From contig JBITNC010000001.1 of the NCBI GenBank assembly GCA_050084985.1, forward strand, positions 197,842,001 to 197,906,000: a stretch of DNA of 64,000 nucleotides, given 5' to 3'. Every line of letters starts with the position of its first letter. Within the stretch, counting starts at the first letter, position 1. A model generated the notes under the pieces. That model was not told where the DNA came from. It ran no database searches and worked only from the letters and a program-made list of their open reading frames with translations. The position numbers were made by a program, and so were the translations under genes. Shown one piece after another: positions 21,837 to 33,843 of this stretch. Origin of the DNA: Nageia nagi. Taxonomy: Eukaryota; Pinophyta.

Positions 21837-22683
21837 TGTAGACACCTAAAAATGTCCCTTTTTTAACTAGTAAATGTTGAAATAATCATAACTCTTTGCA
21901 ACAATATAAAATAGGTTTAAAAACCATATTATTGGATAGCTCCCATCGAGTACATGCAAAACGGGTGGTCACATGACTCTTTTTAGGTAAAATTGGCTAT
22001 TTGGCGATCATTTTAATATTGTTACAAAATTGAAAACCAGTCGCTAGCGACCCAAAATAGTCACCGATGTTTTGAGGTGATCGTCGACGTTCACCTAGTA
22101 ATCGTCGGTGACTTTGTAATAGCCGAACAAGAAACCAAAATAGTGAGAGAAAGTTGAAATGTTTCATTCTTCCAAGATGATGTGGATAGAGGGGTCAGTT
22201 ACGACCTACGGTGGCTTTTCACTTCCCCTTACCAATCTTGGAACATCTCACCCAAAATCTATAAATACAAGCCAATACAAAGCAATAGAAAGAGGATCTT
22301 GACCCATTTTTGAAGTAGGGTAATGCTGCCAAAATCTTGTGAGCTCATACCTTTTATTGTTTTATGCTAGTTTCAATTCAATATATGTCATACATAGATG
22401 CTTTGATGTTATTGTCTTTTGCATGTGTGTAGGATTTACAGGTTGTCCATATCAAGGAGAGAAGCAAGCAAATCAAAAACAATAAAGATCTAATACCTTC
22501 ATTTTGGAAAATGGCATTTGTAAAAGCCCCTTCCAAGGGCAAATTGTATTTTGAGTTGAAAATCAATATCAATTTACAATTACAACATGTTTATCTATTT
22601 TACATAATTTGAGGTTCAATGAAGATTTAAGAATAATTGCATTTTATGTTATTCTACATTCCAGCTCTATTTTCATTGCAATA
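21837..22683 (+). repeat. O 3' LTR
   Basis: Starts tgtagacacctaaaaatg and ends at tgcaata (the CA end has mutated). It is the same family as the N LTRs, in the opposite orientation. It contains the GGTCA box (21,967-21,978), four 20-bp units (22,041, 22,061, 22,081, 22,102) and TATAAAT at 22,260-22,266. Confidence 0.88.
22260..22266 (+). promoter_or_regulatory. TATA box of the O LTR
   Basis: TATAAAT in ATCTATAAATACAAGC, 423 bp into the LTR. Confidence 0.65.
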
Positions 22684-23227
22684 ATATATTTTTCATATAA
22701 TCAAGCCACTATTGAACAAAAGAAGGTGCTTGATATCATAATTTGGAGTTTAATATACTAACTTTCTAAAAATCATATTCTTGTAGAAAAAGGAACCCAA
22801 AGCTGATGACTATTGTAAAAAGCCTATCAAAAATTCATAAACTACCATTTCCATACAATAAACCCATTATTGAACCAAAGGAGGTGCCTAATATCATAAT
22901 TTGGAGTTTAATATACTAGCTTTCTAAAAATCATATGCTTGTAGAAATAGGAACCCAAAAGATACCTCAAAATGGGGCACAAAAACTAGCTTAGAGAAGG
23001 AAAGAAATTGTCCAACCAAAAAAAATATTAAGTGTTAAAAATTAGTCCAAAAGTGATAGGTGGGCCTCTTCTACCATATGTTTTAAATGATACAAAAGTT
23101 CCATATGATATGAAATGATATAAATACACTATATGATCCAAAAATTGGCTTTGATAAGGAAAGCAATTGTTCAATCCATAAATTTTCCAAGTGTTAAAAA
23201 CCAATCCAAAAGTGATATGAAATAGAC
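22684..23227. repeat. Unassigned region with tandem repeats
   Basis: Two copies of a segment of about 100 bp (about 22,705-22,800 and 22,862-22,960, offset 158 bp) share cataatttggagtttaata. Two looser copies of a second segment (about 22,990 and 23,155) share aagtgttaaaaa and ccaaaagtgata. No gene seen. Confidence 0.65.
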
Positions 23228-23401
23228 AATGTTGTTAATGGATACAATAAGGATTCCCTTAAACTCTTTTATCTAATGAAACACTTGGAAACCAACCCTA
23301 ACAACATAAACTTTGTATGTGTTCTACTTGCAAGAAGCCATGCAGGTCTAGTGGATGAAGGTTATAAATACTTCAACAACATGAGTGATTATTAGTGCAT
23401 T
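23228..23401 (+). pseudogene. PPR-protein gene fragment
   Basis: 58 codons on the plus strand with one stop (23,393). The translation shows the hallmark of a plant PLS-class pentatricopeptide-repeat protein: SLKLFYLMKH, then NNINFVCVLLA, SHAGLVDEGYKYF and a YCI end. Normally these belong to an RNA-binding organellar protein of several hundred residues, so this is a short relic. It lies between two retrotransposons and may have been moved there. It is the only host-gene sequence I recognise. Confidence 0.8.
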
Positions 23402-24639
23402 ATTGTCACATCCAATTTTTCACACATGAAAAATTATCCATTTTCACCCTCTTCCTTAAAGGATTTTTTACTCAAATCCTTAATAAATGATCTCACCATT
23501 TTAAGATTAATCAAATTTAAGACAAAGGTACAAACCCATAAAATTTTTATAATAATTGATTATCTATTCTATGCAATGAACCCTATTGGAATCTATCCCC
23601 TTTAACATGTGTAACAAAATATCAAAAATTATAAAATTCATGCATGTAATTACATATAATTAAGTACTTTATGCATGCATTTAAAGTACCAATATTCTAA
23701 AAGGCATGCATTCTTATATTCAACAATATTATATTTATAAACAAGATCCCTAACTTAGATTTGGATCAATAGATGGTTTATATCAATATTAGTAAACCCA
23801 TATAAGCTCCCATTCTCATTATTCTTCATACAAACCCATCATAACTCTATAGTAATCTTCAATAGATCCTAAATTAGAATACATGAAACATTACACAAGA
23901 GTATGATATACATTCTTGGAATCATTTTCCATAAATCAGGAACAACCTATGAAGAGAGGATTTTCTCCTTTATATAAAAATTCTTCTCCTCTTTATTGTA
24001 ACAAATAGAAAGAATAAAAGCCTCCATATCTCTTCCACTTTACAAACTTGATCAAATTCTAATTCCTACCATGAGTGGAAGAGGAATAATATTTTTTCCT
24101 CTTCACCTTCCTCCACTTTAGCTTTTGCAATAATCAATTAAATAACATATTAAAATATTATTAAAATAATTATCTAAAAATAGCAATTTCAGGCATATTA
24201 ATCTTTTATTATAATTTTATCCAAGATTATTTATCCTTTTTTCTTTTTCCTCTATGATTAATCCATCCTTGTCTACAAAATAAAATCCACATATTAATTC
24301 CTTAAGGAAAATATATCATCAACATACTTATTGCTTAAACATTAAGTATTCAAGATAAGATGAATACATTTATTAACAAGATTTCAAGATAAGATAAATA
24401 TATTACCAACATATTTATCCAAACTACACAATGAGAAATAAATATGTTGCCCACATATTTCTTACTAAAATTATCCATATAAGGTAATATGTCACTAATA
24501 TTTTTATTACTAAAACATATAATGATAAATATGTCACCAACATATTTATTTCTTATAATCAAGATAAAATATCATTAATACATATACTATTAAATATTAC
24601 AAATAATATAGGATAATTATGTCATTCTCATAATGCATG
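23402..24639. other. AT-rich unassigned region
   Basis: No gene supported. 24,330-24,600 holds a loose tandem repeat built around ataaatatgt(c/t)accaacatattta. Confidence 0.5.
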
Positions 24640-26367
24640 TATTTTAGATAAAAGTGATCCCTTTTGGAAGCAGTCTAATCCGAACATATAGATTTGAATG
24701 CAAGTTAAACTACTTCCTCAATGCATAAAACTAAAAATAGATCTGATTAATAACTCTAAGGAGGTTTTGTCAAGCCATCCTTTCAAGTAAACAATTACAC
24801 AAAATAGATCATCAATGATATCTCAAGGTGGTATTAATAAATATTAGATTTAATTGATAACTACTTAGTGCTTAATGCTGTACCGATCTCTATGAGACTA
24901 ATCTCAAAATATCCTAAAAAGTGTCCAATCTTCAATCTACTATCTCAATGCATTAACCCTAGGTATTTTGAGAAATATTGTAGCATTTATGTATGAACTT
25001 CCTTGATCCTCGATATTGTGCAACCTGCAAACAAAAAATAAAAAATTAAGATCTCAATTATAATTATATTATGAAACTAAGCTATTATTGAAATAAAATA
25101 TAAAAACTATGTGAACATTTTTATGATGGGTATTGCATAGGTTTGATAGGAGAAAAAAGGCTTGGAATGTTAGATTCTTAGTTTACCCCAAGATCAAGAA
25201 TTTCCAAATATTTTTTTTAGATTCTTAATGATTCTTGTTGGATATCAAATGCCTTCAAATTTGTAGCTCCAAGACTTAGGAATTTGCCAATTTGAAATCC
25301 AAAAGTTTGCACAAGTTACCAAGCTAAAAATTAAGAGGGAAGCTTGCTTATATATATATTTTTTCAAATGTGATTGTTTGAATTTTAATTTCAAATAGAT
25401 TTAAATCCAAAAATGATTATTACTTGATTGGATTTGATTCCAACTAATTTGAGACAAATTGGGGATATTTTCATTTATTTTTCATCTCTTCTCTATTGAG
25501 CATATTTGGAACAAAATAGTGAGTTGGCAAAATAATAACTGAAGTTCAAGATTTTCTTGCTTCTTTTCCAAATGATTAATTAGTGACATGGCAAGATGAT
25601 TTGGCATTCTTGTTTAGCTAATTTTCCACTTATTACTAATAAACAAATTGACAATATTAATATGACTAACATTAATAAAGCAAGATAAATAATTGTGCCA
25701 TTTAAATAAAATTTACATTGACTAAATAAAATAAATGATTATGATTAAATCACAACTAATATGAAAAATGTTAATTCTAGTTTGCAAATAAATAACTATT
25801 TTCAGAAATACAATTAATATGACTAATATTAATTGCTTTTCTTAAGTAAATGATTATGATCAAAAACATGATTAATATGACTAATATCACTCACATTTTA
25901 CAAATAATTTACTATGATCAAGACATAATTAACATGGCAAATATTAACTGTAATTTCTAAGTAAATAATTATGCTCAAAATACAATTAGTATGATTAATA
26001 TCGATTGCATTTTTAAAATTATTAACTATGATAAAAAATATGATTAATATGACTAATATCACACATTTTTCAAACAATTAACTATGATCAAAACATAATT
26101 AATATGATAAATTTTAGCTACAATTTTGAAATAAATAACTATGATAAAATTGAAATTAACATGAAAAATATTAACTATAATTTCTAAATAAATGAATATG
26201 ATAAAAGCAAACTTAAATGATTATTGATAAAAAAAATCATTAATATGACCAATATTAACAATATTTAACAAAATATACTTGACTATTACTAATATTTGAT
26301 AATCATACCAATGATAAAAGTGGATTGGATTAAATGTAACATAAGGTGCTAGATTTGGGTATCTACA
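24640..26367 (-). repeat. A 3' LTR (left copy, left end truncated or replaced)
   Basis: Collinear with 50,139-51,647, for example the shared aaaagtgatcccttttg start. The right end gggtatctaca gives the LTR start tgtagatacccaaat on the minus strand, next to a PPT. The match stops near 24,640, so the other boundary is not seen. Confidence 0.8.
25640..26212. repeat. 57-bp degenerate tandem array in the A LTR
   Basis: About nine units of 55-58 bp, each with taatatgactaatatta-like and (t/a)aactatgatcaaaa-like parts. The same array is in the right LTR (about 51,120-51,645). Confidence 0.75.
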
Positions 26368-26380
26368 TTTTGCCTTTTTT
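26368..26380 (-). other. Polypurine tract of A
   Basis: aaaaaaggcaaaa on the minus strand directly before the LTR start. Confidence 0.8.
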
Positions 26381-26607
26381 ATTTTGCATTTTGACTAGGC
26401 TAAATACAATGTAAAAACCTAATCTTATAAGTTGTATGATGTACATGATGGTTAACTTCCCCAAGTGATGTCTGAGTTCCCCCTCAAATACATTTGTGAT
26501 GAAATAGGAAAGACAAAGATACATTTGATGATAGAAAGATAGGGAAAGAGGCCAAAAGGAAAAGGAAAGGGAAAATGTCATAGCGTTTCAAAATTTTTTA
26601 TTTGTTT

Positions 26608-27313
26608 CTAAGTGTAGGAGAGATGAAGATGAATGATATTAATTGGTTCAAGTTCTTAAACACCTTATAAGGTTTTTATTTTATATAATCCTAATCCAAA
26701 ATTTATTATAACAATGTATGATCCCATATAATTAGGTACAAATTTTCCTCTTTCAACATGAGGTTGACTTGTGATTTGTTGATTTTCTTTGAAAACAAGA
26801 TCAGTAACTTCAACTTCATGATAATGTATTCTTTTATTATAAGCCCTTTTAATGAGTTCTTAATAAACTCTTAAGTGTTGAAGGGCACTTATGCATCTTT
26901 CATCAAGGAGATTAAGTTGGGCTAGTTTATTTTCTCTATATGTATTGTCATCAATGAATTCTTATAATGAAATACAAAGAGAATTTCAAGTTCAATGGGA
27001 AAAATAGCTTCAACATCATAAACTAATGAATTTCAAGTTCAATGTTTTTAAGAAATTTGACAATTTTTTTTTATGCTTCAGCTTGTCCATTTTCTTATGG
27101 ATAATAAGGTGTAGAACACTTAATTGAACACTATATTTTTCATACAAAGTTTAATTTTTCTTATTTTTAAAAGGGAGGCCATTATCTATGATTAATTTAT
27201 AAGGAATCCCAAAATGACATATAATGTTTATTTCAATGAAACCAACAATTTTGGGTGCTTTAATTTCAATTAGGGGCATGGATTCTACCCGTTTTATAAA
27301 ATATTCAATAGCA
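26608..27313 (-). pseudogene. A integrase, second half
   Basis: Continues the integrase core from 42,427. It starts at the EYFIKRVE motif, then IIDNG (second catalytic Asp kept), a PYYPQGNG-equivalent segment that is badly mutated, RAYNKRIHYHEV, TDLVFKENQQ, FVPNYMGSYIV and the EPINIIHL end before a stop at 26,608. Several stops and frameshifts are present. Confidence 0.8.
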
Positions 27314-27318
27314 ATAAT
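27314..27318. repeat. Probable target-site duplication of the nest, left copy
   Basis: ataat before the TG of the B LTR; the right copy is at 42,422-42,426. The integrase codons of A continue across the two. Confidence 0.65.
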
Positions 27319-27681
27319 TGTAGTCTATAAATTATGCAAAATACAAATATACACAATAAATAAATAGATTTACAATATAAGAAGAATAAATATGTACACT
27401 ATATTAGATACCACAAATATACATGAAACACATGAACATGATATGAAGTGTATGTACAATCCTCAACAACAAATATCAATTGATATTCATAGAATTGAGA
27501 TTGAATTTGTGATGAGTTCATAGTGAATCTTTATGTACATGAATGAATAACTCAACCATCAAAATCTAGAAACCTTGATCTAGAAGACTCACACCATTGA
27601 TGGCATAGAATATGCATAACTATGATGTGCACCAAAGATAGAAAGTTTTAGAGTTTAGAGTATAATAATTTCTCATAATAG
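27319..27681 (-). repeat. B LTR fragment, leftmost
   Basis: Matches the first about 390 bp of 41,702-42,421, from tgtagtctataaatt to atttctcataatag. After that the sequence is coding for C's protease. Confidence 0.8.
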
Positions 27682-27689
27682 ATTCATTC

Positions 27690-28850
27690 AAGTTATTGTT
27701 TATTATTCATATGATAGTTCATCCAAAAGCCCACTTGGGGTAGCTACAATTTTGGTTACAATAGGAGTTAGGATAATTGAAACTCAGTTTCAGGTTATGG
27801 ATTCAAATTTATCATATAACCTATTATTAGGAAGGCCTTGGCTTCATGATATGGATGCAGTACCATATATAGTACATGGTAGGTTGAAATTTGAATATCA
27901 AGGGGAGGTACATGTAGTGATTGGTGATCCAAAATTGTATTCCCTATGCAATGTAGTATAATTGGAGGAATTCACAATGACTTTCCAATAATATGAAATT
28001 ATTCCTTTGGAAATAAATGTAATAATGATAAAGGAAAACAAGAAGACTCAAATTGTAGAGATAGGAATGGGAACATACATAATTGAGAACTTTGATCCAT
28101 TAGCATCTGTAAAATATTTTGTATGACCAAAAATTCTTAGTGGTGAAGGCCATGAACAATGTGCTATATAGATTAAATGTTGTTAATGATGTGAAAATAG
28201 TGAAGATGATGGGGGTTCTCTCTTTGTAGTAAGGGTATTGCTGAACATGATATCCTCAATAATAGATCAAATAATGAATACAATGGGTAAAACATTTTTA
28301 TCTCCTTTTTTTTTCATAAATACATGACTAAAAATTTCAAATACAAAGGAGGGGGTTTAGGTAAATCAGAATAGGGTATATCTTCTTTTCCTACTTCCTT
28401 AAGAGCTCAAAAAACTAAGAATGGATTGGGTAGTGATCAGAATACAAAATAAATAATGGAACCTATCAAGTTTATAAAAGAGTGTAATTTGATTAAGCTT
28501 TCTAATGATATTAATAAGGATTTATGGATTGATGATATTATACCACTTGAGTTTGATTGCTTCAATACTGATGATGATATTTTAGAATACATGGGGGCAC
28601 ATTCAAAATTACCTAAATTAAATGATAAAAGGAAAATAAGTTACATTCTTAGTGAATATGGATATTTAATACAAGAGGTAACTTTTAATGAAGTGTTTAA
28701 GGTTCAATAAGAGTGTGATTATACAAGTGATATTCAAGGATTGGAAGAGTTACCATTATTATTACAGTAAAAGGATGAATTGGCATTCCCAATTGAGGAA
28801 CTAGTAAATATTAATATTAGGAAAAGTGGTGAAGAAAATTTGGAGCTGCA
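27690..28850 (+). pseudogene. C protease C-terminal part and linker to RT
   Basis: The retropepsin C-terminal half is clear: NLLLGRPWLHDMDAVP, then HGRLKFEYQG and VIGDPKLY (27,752-27,961). The DSG active-site part is missing. The linker follows with an IGMGTYI motif like O's LGMGEY, an 84-codon open acidic segment (28,456-28,710) and many stops. Confidence 0.75.
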
Positions 28851-29690
28851 CTTCTAACACCTTAGTAAGAAAGGCACAAAAATAAATTTATTAAAAATCA
28901 TAAGAATTTTGCTTGGTCTTATGCTAATATGCCTAGTTTAGATCCCTCTTTTATTATGCATAATTTACCACTTAAGGAAGGGGAAAAACCAATTAAATAA
29001 AAACCTAGAAATATGCATCATTCTAAGGCCTTGTTAGTTAATAAAGAAATTGAAAAATATTTGAATGCTAGAGTCATTAAGCTAATTAATTATTTAGAAT
29101 GGATGGCTAATATTGTTCCTATTACAAAGCCTACTAGAGAGATAAGAGTTTGCACTGATTTTCATGACATCAATAATGCTTATCCAAAAGATGATTTTTC
29201 ATTGCCTAATATTTATTGTATTATGAAAATTATTATTGGTCATGATACTTTATCTTTTATGGATGGATTTTTGAGACATAATAAAATTCTAATTAATCTA
29301 GCTGATCAACATAAGATTGCTTTCACTACACCTTGGGGAAATTTTTGTTGGAAGGTTATGCCCTTTGTATTGAAAAAGGTAAGTGCTACTTACCAAAGAG
29401 CTATGGTGTTTATGTTCCATAAACACATTCATAAATTAGTGGAGGTGTATGTTGATGATAGTTTGGTCAAATAAAAGTAATTCTAAGACTATTTGGATAT
29501 CCTTGAAGAGCTATTTCACATTCTTAAAAGGTGCAAGCTTAGAATAAAACCTCAAAAGTATGTTGTTGATGTTACTTCAAGAAAGTTGCTTGATTTCATG
29601 GTTTTAAAAAGAGGTATTAAGGTGGATCCTAAGAAAGTAAAATCCATAATGAGTATGTCAACTCATAATACTTCAAATAAATAATTAGTC
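28851..29690 (+). pseudogene. C reverse transcriptase
   Basis: Motifs: MHNLPLKEGEKP, IRVCTDFHDINNAYPKDDFS, first Asp in LSFMDGFLRHNKI, FTTPWGNFCWKVMPF and the YVDD site in EVYVDDSLVK (about 29,449). Then RIKPQKYVVDVTS and VDPKKVKSIM. The segment 29,013-29,472 is open. Catalytic Asp residues remain, but stops and altered grip residues (FVLKK for FGLKN) make it inactive. Confidence 0.87.
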
Positions 29691-30235
29691 TTCAAAGGAA
29701 GATAAATTCAATAAAAAGATTTATTTCTCAACTTGAGGATAAATGTAGGATATTTACTCATTTAATAAAAAAGGATGTCAAGTTTGTATGCGATGATAAG
29801 TGTCAAAAGGCATTCAAATATATTAGATAGTATTTGATAAATCCTCCTATATTAGTACCCATGGATTTTGAAAAACCAACATATCTTTATATATCAGTCA
29901 CTTTCTATGCCTTGGGGGAAATGTTGTGTTAGAAAGATGATGAGAATAAAGAGAGAGTAGTATATTATCTTAGAAAAACTCTTATTGATTATTAAACAAG
30001 ATATATACCTATGGAAAATATTTGCTTTGGTATTATTTTTTATATAGAAAAAATAAGGTACTATATTTTATATTATACTACATATCTTATTAGCCTAGTT
30101 AACCCACTAAAATATCTTGTAGAAAAGCAACATTTGTCAGGAAGGGTAGCTCAGTGGTTGATGTTGTTACAAGATCTTGACATCAATGTGGTAAAGCAAA
30201 AATCCATGAAAAGATAGGTAATTGCAAACTTGATA
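29691..30235 (+). pseudogene. C RNase H (first)
   Basis: Degenerate gypsy RNase H: LYISVTFYALGEML, ERVVYYLRKTL, the MENICFGIIFYIEKIRYYIL helix, VNPLKYLVEK and a final KQKSMKR. Several stops and a frameshift relative to RT. Confidence 0.75.
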
Positions 30236-30361
30236 GTAAAGCTCCCTCAGAATGATGGTACATTGATGTATGAAGAATTACCAGATGAACATGATGAAGA
30301 TGCATGCTATTAATAGCATGAAATCCTACTTGAATGCTATCAACAACATGATGGTGAAGAG

Positions 30362-30840
30362 ATGACAATCTTAGATGAGTTTGTATGCTACATGGAGGAC
30401 AAACCTATATCATGGAATTTGTATTTTGATGGATCAAAATGTACTTACAAATTGGGAATAGGTATTTTTCTAGTGTCACCTTCCAATGAGATAATCCCTA
30501 TGGCATATAAACTTGGATTTGATTGCACTAATAACATGGCTCAATATGAAGCTCTGATTTCAAGTTTTAAAGTAGTTATATCTCTAAAAAAAAGATTTTG
30601 AGGTCTATGGTAATTCATACCTTGTTGTAAATTAGGCCAATTATTACCTATAATACAAAATATGAAAAATTGAAACTATATAAGATAATGGTTATTGAAT
30701 TTCTTAATGAGTTTGATAGGTATAATATTCAAAATATTTCAAGGAGTAACAACAAGGATGTAGATGCAATGGTAAGTGCAACTTCATTGGCACCAATTGA
30801 GATAGAATACAAAGAAACTATCCTCAAGATTTGAAAGCTT
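30362..30840 (+). pseudogene. C second (archaeal-type) RNase H
   Basis: WNLYFDGSKCTYKLGIGIFL (first Asp) and TNNMAQYEALISSFKV, in which the catalytic Glu of the QYEAL helix is kept. Frameshifted after 30,601; later parts (a D..VDAMVS-like end) are readable in other frames. Confidence 0.8.
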
Positions 30841-32172
30841 GGTACACCTTATTACCTTGATCACATAGAAGAAGTACATACATTCCACCTTGACATAAAA
30901 AGTAATCCTTAACAATGGTATGTTGATATTTACAATTATTTGAAAGATTAAATGATTCCATCAAATTTTGATAAAAATGAAAAAGTTAGACTAAAGAGGA
31001 TAGCTATCATGTATGTGATTATTAGTGAAGTTTTGTATAGAATGTAATTTGATGGTGCTCTTTTGAGATGTCAAACACAACATGAAATAACAACATTAGA
31101 ACAAGCACATCATGGGTTATGTAGAGGGTATTTATTTGTAAAAGTATTGTACAATAAGCTTTTATGAATTGGTTATTATTAGCTTGCAATAGAAGAGGAT
31201 TGTAGAAATCATGTTAAGACTTTTTTAAAATATCAAAAATATACAAATTTAGAAAAACAACCAACTCAAGAATTGAATTGCATAGTTTCACCATGGTAAT
31301 TTGCAACTTGGGGAATATATTTGATTGGGCTTATCAACCCTCATTTAATGGAAGATCATAAATTAATCATCACATCTATAGAGCTTACAATAAAATGGAT
31401 TGAGACCATTCCAATGAAATTAGTAACACAGGATAAAATCATTGCTTTCTTGATTGAAAACATTATCAAAAGGTTTGGAGTACCACAATGATTGATCACT
31501 GTTAATGGAAAAAATTTCAAAGATAAGCATATGAAAACCTTTTGCAAAATGTTTCATATTACTCAAATATTTTATTTAGTATTTTATTCTCAAGGGAATG
31601 GTTAAGCAAAATCATCGAACAAAATAATCAAAAGTATTTTGGTAAAAACATGAGATAGATACAAAGTAGATTGACATGAAAAGTTAGCTTATGCACTCTG
31701 GGCATATAGACCAAGTATTAGAATAGCCACTAGGGAAACACCATTTTCATTAGTGTATGGATATGAGGATGTTGTACCATTAGAGTTGGAGTTACCATCT
31801 TTGAGGATTTCACTACAAGGATATATATCAGATGAGGAAGTAAGGAAAGCTAGGTTACAATAATTGGAGTTACTTATCAAAAAGAGAATCGGGGTAATTG
31901 AGTATCTTTAGGGATATCATAAAAATATAAAGAGGGATTTTGGTAAGAAAATCATATCAAAAAAGTTAAAAATAGAAGAATTGGTGTTGAAATAAAACAT
32001 CAACAAAATAGCTCCAAATGATGAAGCAAAAGGAAAGTTTGAACCAAATTGGATAGGCCCATTTTTTATCATTGATTCAATAGGATCAAGAGCTTACAGG
32101 ATCATCCATGGATGGTAAAGAAGAACCAAAAACATTTAATGCAATGCATATTAAATACTTATTTGCATAAAA
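30841..32172 (+). pseudogene. C integrase
   Basis: Zinc-binding region degraded (H..CRGYL-like near 31,110). Core recognised by LTIKWIETIPMK, IKRFGVPQ, YSQGNG, AYALWAYRPS, ETPFSLVYGYEDVVPLELE and the C-terminal FEPNWIGPFFIIDS. All three catalytic acidic positions appear lost: WGIYLIG has Tyr for Asp, ITVNGKNF has Val for Asp, and the Glu before NK is replaced in AKSSNK. Confidence 0.82.
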
Positions 32173-33216
32173 TGATGATCCCATACCTTGCAAAATAATG
32201 TATATCTTACATAAGGTACATGTATTTTATATTCTATTTTCATTTCTTCAATTTATTAGATTATTACAATGCTATTAATGATGTGCATTACTATCTATAT
32301 GCTATCAGTAGTGTGAAAAAAAATGAAAATAAAAATATGATGAAAAATGAATGAAAAAACAAGGTAGTATAATATCTCTAAACTATGGACATAAAATGCT
32401 AGGTCACTAATGGCCATTGATACGACTAGTAAGAGTTCACTCACTTAAAAGTTAAATCAATAATACATCCATGAGCACAATGTTGACATTGATTCATCCT
32501 CAATAGAAAATGCAACTTGTTATTTATCTACATAATATCTCATGATCATATACATAAAATGTATGACCATACAAAGCATAATATTTATTTATTTATCTAT
32601 TTTTGAACCATACAAAGCATAATATCTCATGATCATATACATAAAATGTATGACCATCAATATTTCTAATGAGAGTTCACTCACTTAAAAGACAAACCAA
32701 CCATGCAATCATAAGTAGATTGCTGACATTGACTCATCATCAATGGAAGATGCAACTCATTGTGTATCCAAAATATTTTTGTTCATTATGTATCTAACAC
32801 TTTTTGTAGGTATATATCAAAAAAAATAATCCAATTAAAGTACAAATCATGTAGTTAACAACATTCCACTACTTATACACCATAGATGACATGCATATCA
32901 AATAAATGAGAGATGAAATTAAAGTACCACTTTTGTATCAAGGTATGGATGTGAGAGTATCAGATTCTTGAGTATAAAAAATGAAGGGATGGCTAGATTC
33001 ATGTTTGAATAGTATAAGGGGTAAAAAGGATGTAGTTCTTTAGGTTTTGTCTTATCTACAGCACTCAAGGAGCTTTCTTGGGAAAACCAAACCAAAAGGT
33101 GATAGAAAAGGACCCTCATCATCATCATCAAATGGCAATGCTAGATGGAATTTTTTTAAGAAATCTTCCATACTTTTTCTTTGGATATGTAATCTCATTT
33201 CTTCAATCACACCTAC
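32173..33216. repeat. C 3' non-coding region with a 240-bp tandem duplication
   Basis: Two copies (about 32,380-32,530 and 32,620-32,770) share gagttcactcacttaaaag and gacattga(t/c)tcatc. No gene supported; an open frame at 33,047-33,235 overlaps the PPT and is probably chance. Confidence 0.6.
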
Positions 33217-33230
33217 AAAGAAGGGAAAAA
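33217..33230 (+). other. Polypurine tract of C
   Basis: aaagaagggaaaaa directly before tgtagatgcctaaaaatg. Confidence 0.8.
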
Positions 33231-33843
33231 TGTAGATGCCTAAAAATGAATTATTATTTATTAAATAATTTATTTTATAGCATAAAATAATATTTATTGT
33301 AAAGAAGGTTAAAATATATCCAAGGTAATGTAATTTGTGTAATGGACCATGCTATAATGTAAAAGGTGTCAAATATCAAGAAAGACACCACAAATAATAT
33401 AATGTACAAGGATCCTAAGAATAAAAGAGGATCAAAACATTGTTATAAAATAATATCAAAGGAAACACAAAAGATATCCATGAACATCAATAAAGAACAT
33501 GCAATAGAATTTGATATAATAAAATAAAGGTGTTTTGTAACACTACCTCTTCATAGATTTGCTACACCCTTCATCCTACTTTTGTTCATTTCAATTTCTA
33601 CTTTTGGATCTACATCTCTCATGGTGCTAGTAGCATGCTATTAGGTCATTGATGGTATTTATTTCTTATGGTTTGCAATTATGATTGATGTATGATCTTT
33701 GTTATTTCATGTGGGTATGGATTTGATGAAGGTATCTCATTTATCATGCTCATTTATTGATATATTTTTGCTCTATACTTCAATATTATATTGTAGAAAA
33801 ATAGTGTGTTAATTTATTATTCATGCATTATTTAGAGTCTACA
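33231..33843 (+). repeat. C 3' LTR
   Basis: 613 bp, tgtagatgcc to gtctaca. No second copy in the window. Followed directly by B LTR sequence. Confidence 0.75.

Larger units (their letters stand above)
1..22683 (+). mobile_element. Element O: Tat-type Ty3/gypsy retrotransposon, 5' end outside window
   Basis: Outer element of the left third. After removing the nested element N (959-12,302) it reads on the plus strand as PR-RT linker, RT, RNase H, a second archaeal-type RNase H, integrase, an extra sense ORF, a conserved GC-rich island, an antisense PMD gene, a PPT and a 3' LTR (21,837-22,683). The second RNase H is diagnostic of the Tat lineage. The pol frame is continuous from 12,305 to 15,658 apart from stop codons. 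Assigning the 21,837 LTR to this element is inference: the PPT and strand agree, and the 3' non-coding blocks match those of N, which has the same LTR. The 5' LTR, gag and most of PR lie left of the window. Confidence 0.85.
27682..33843 (+). mobile_element. Element C: Tat-type gypsy element, 5' truncated
   Basis: Plus strand: end of protease, linker, RT, RNase H, second RNase H, integrase, 3' non-coding region, PPT and 3' LTR (33,231-33,843). No 5' LTR, leader or gag: its left end abuts a B LTR fragment directly. Frames are broken by many stops and shifts. The second RNase H places it in the Tat lineage. Confidence 0.82.
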
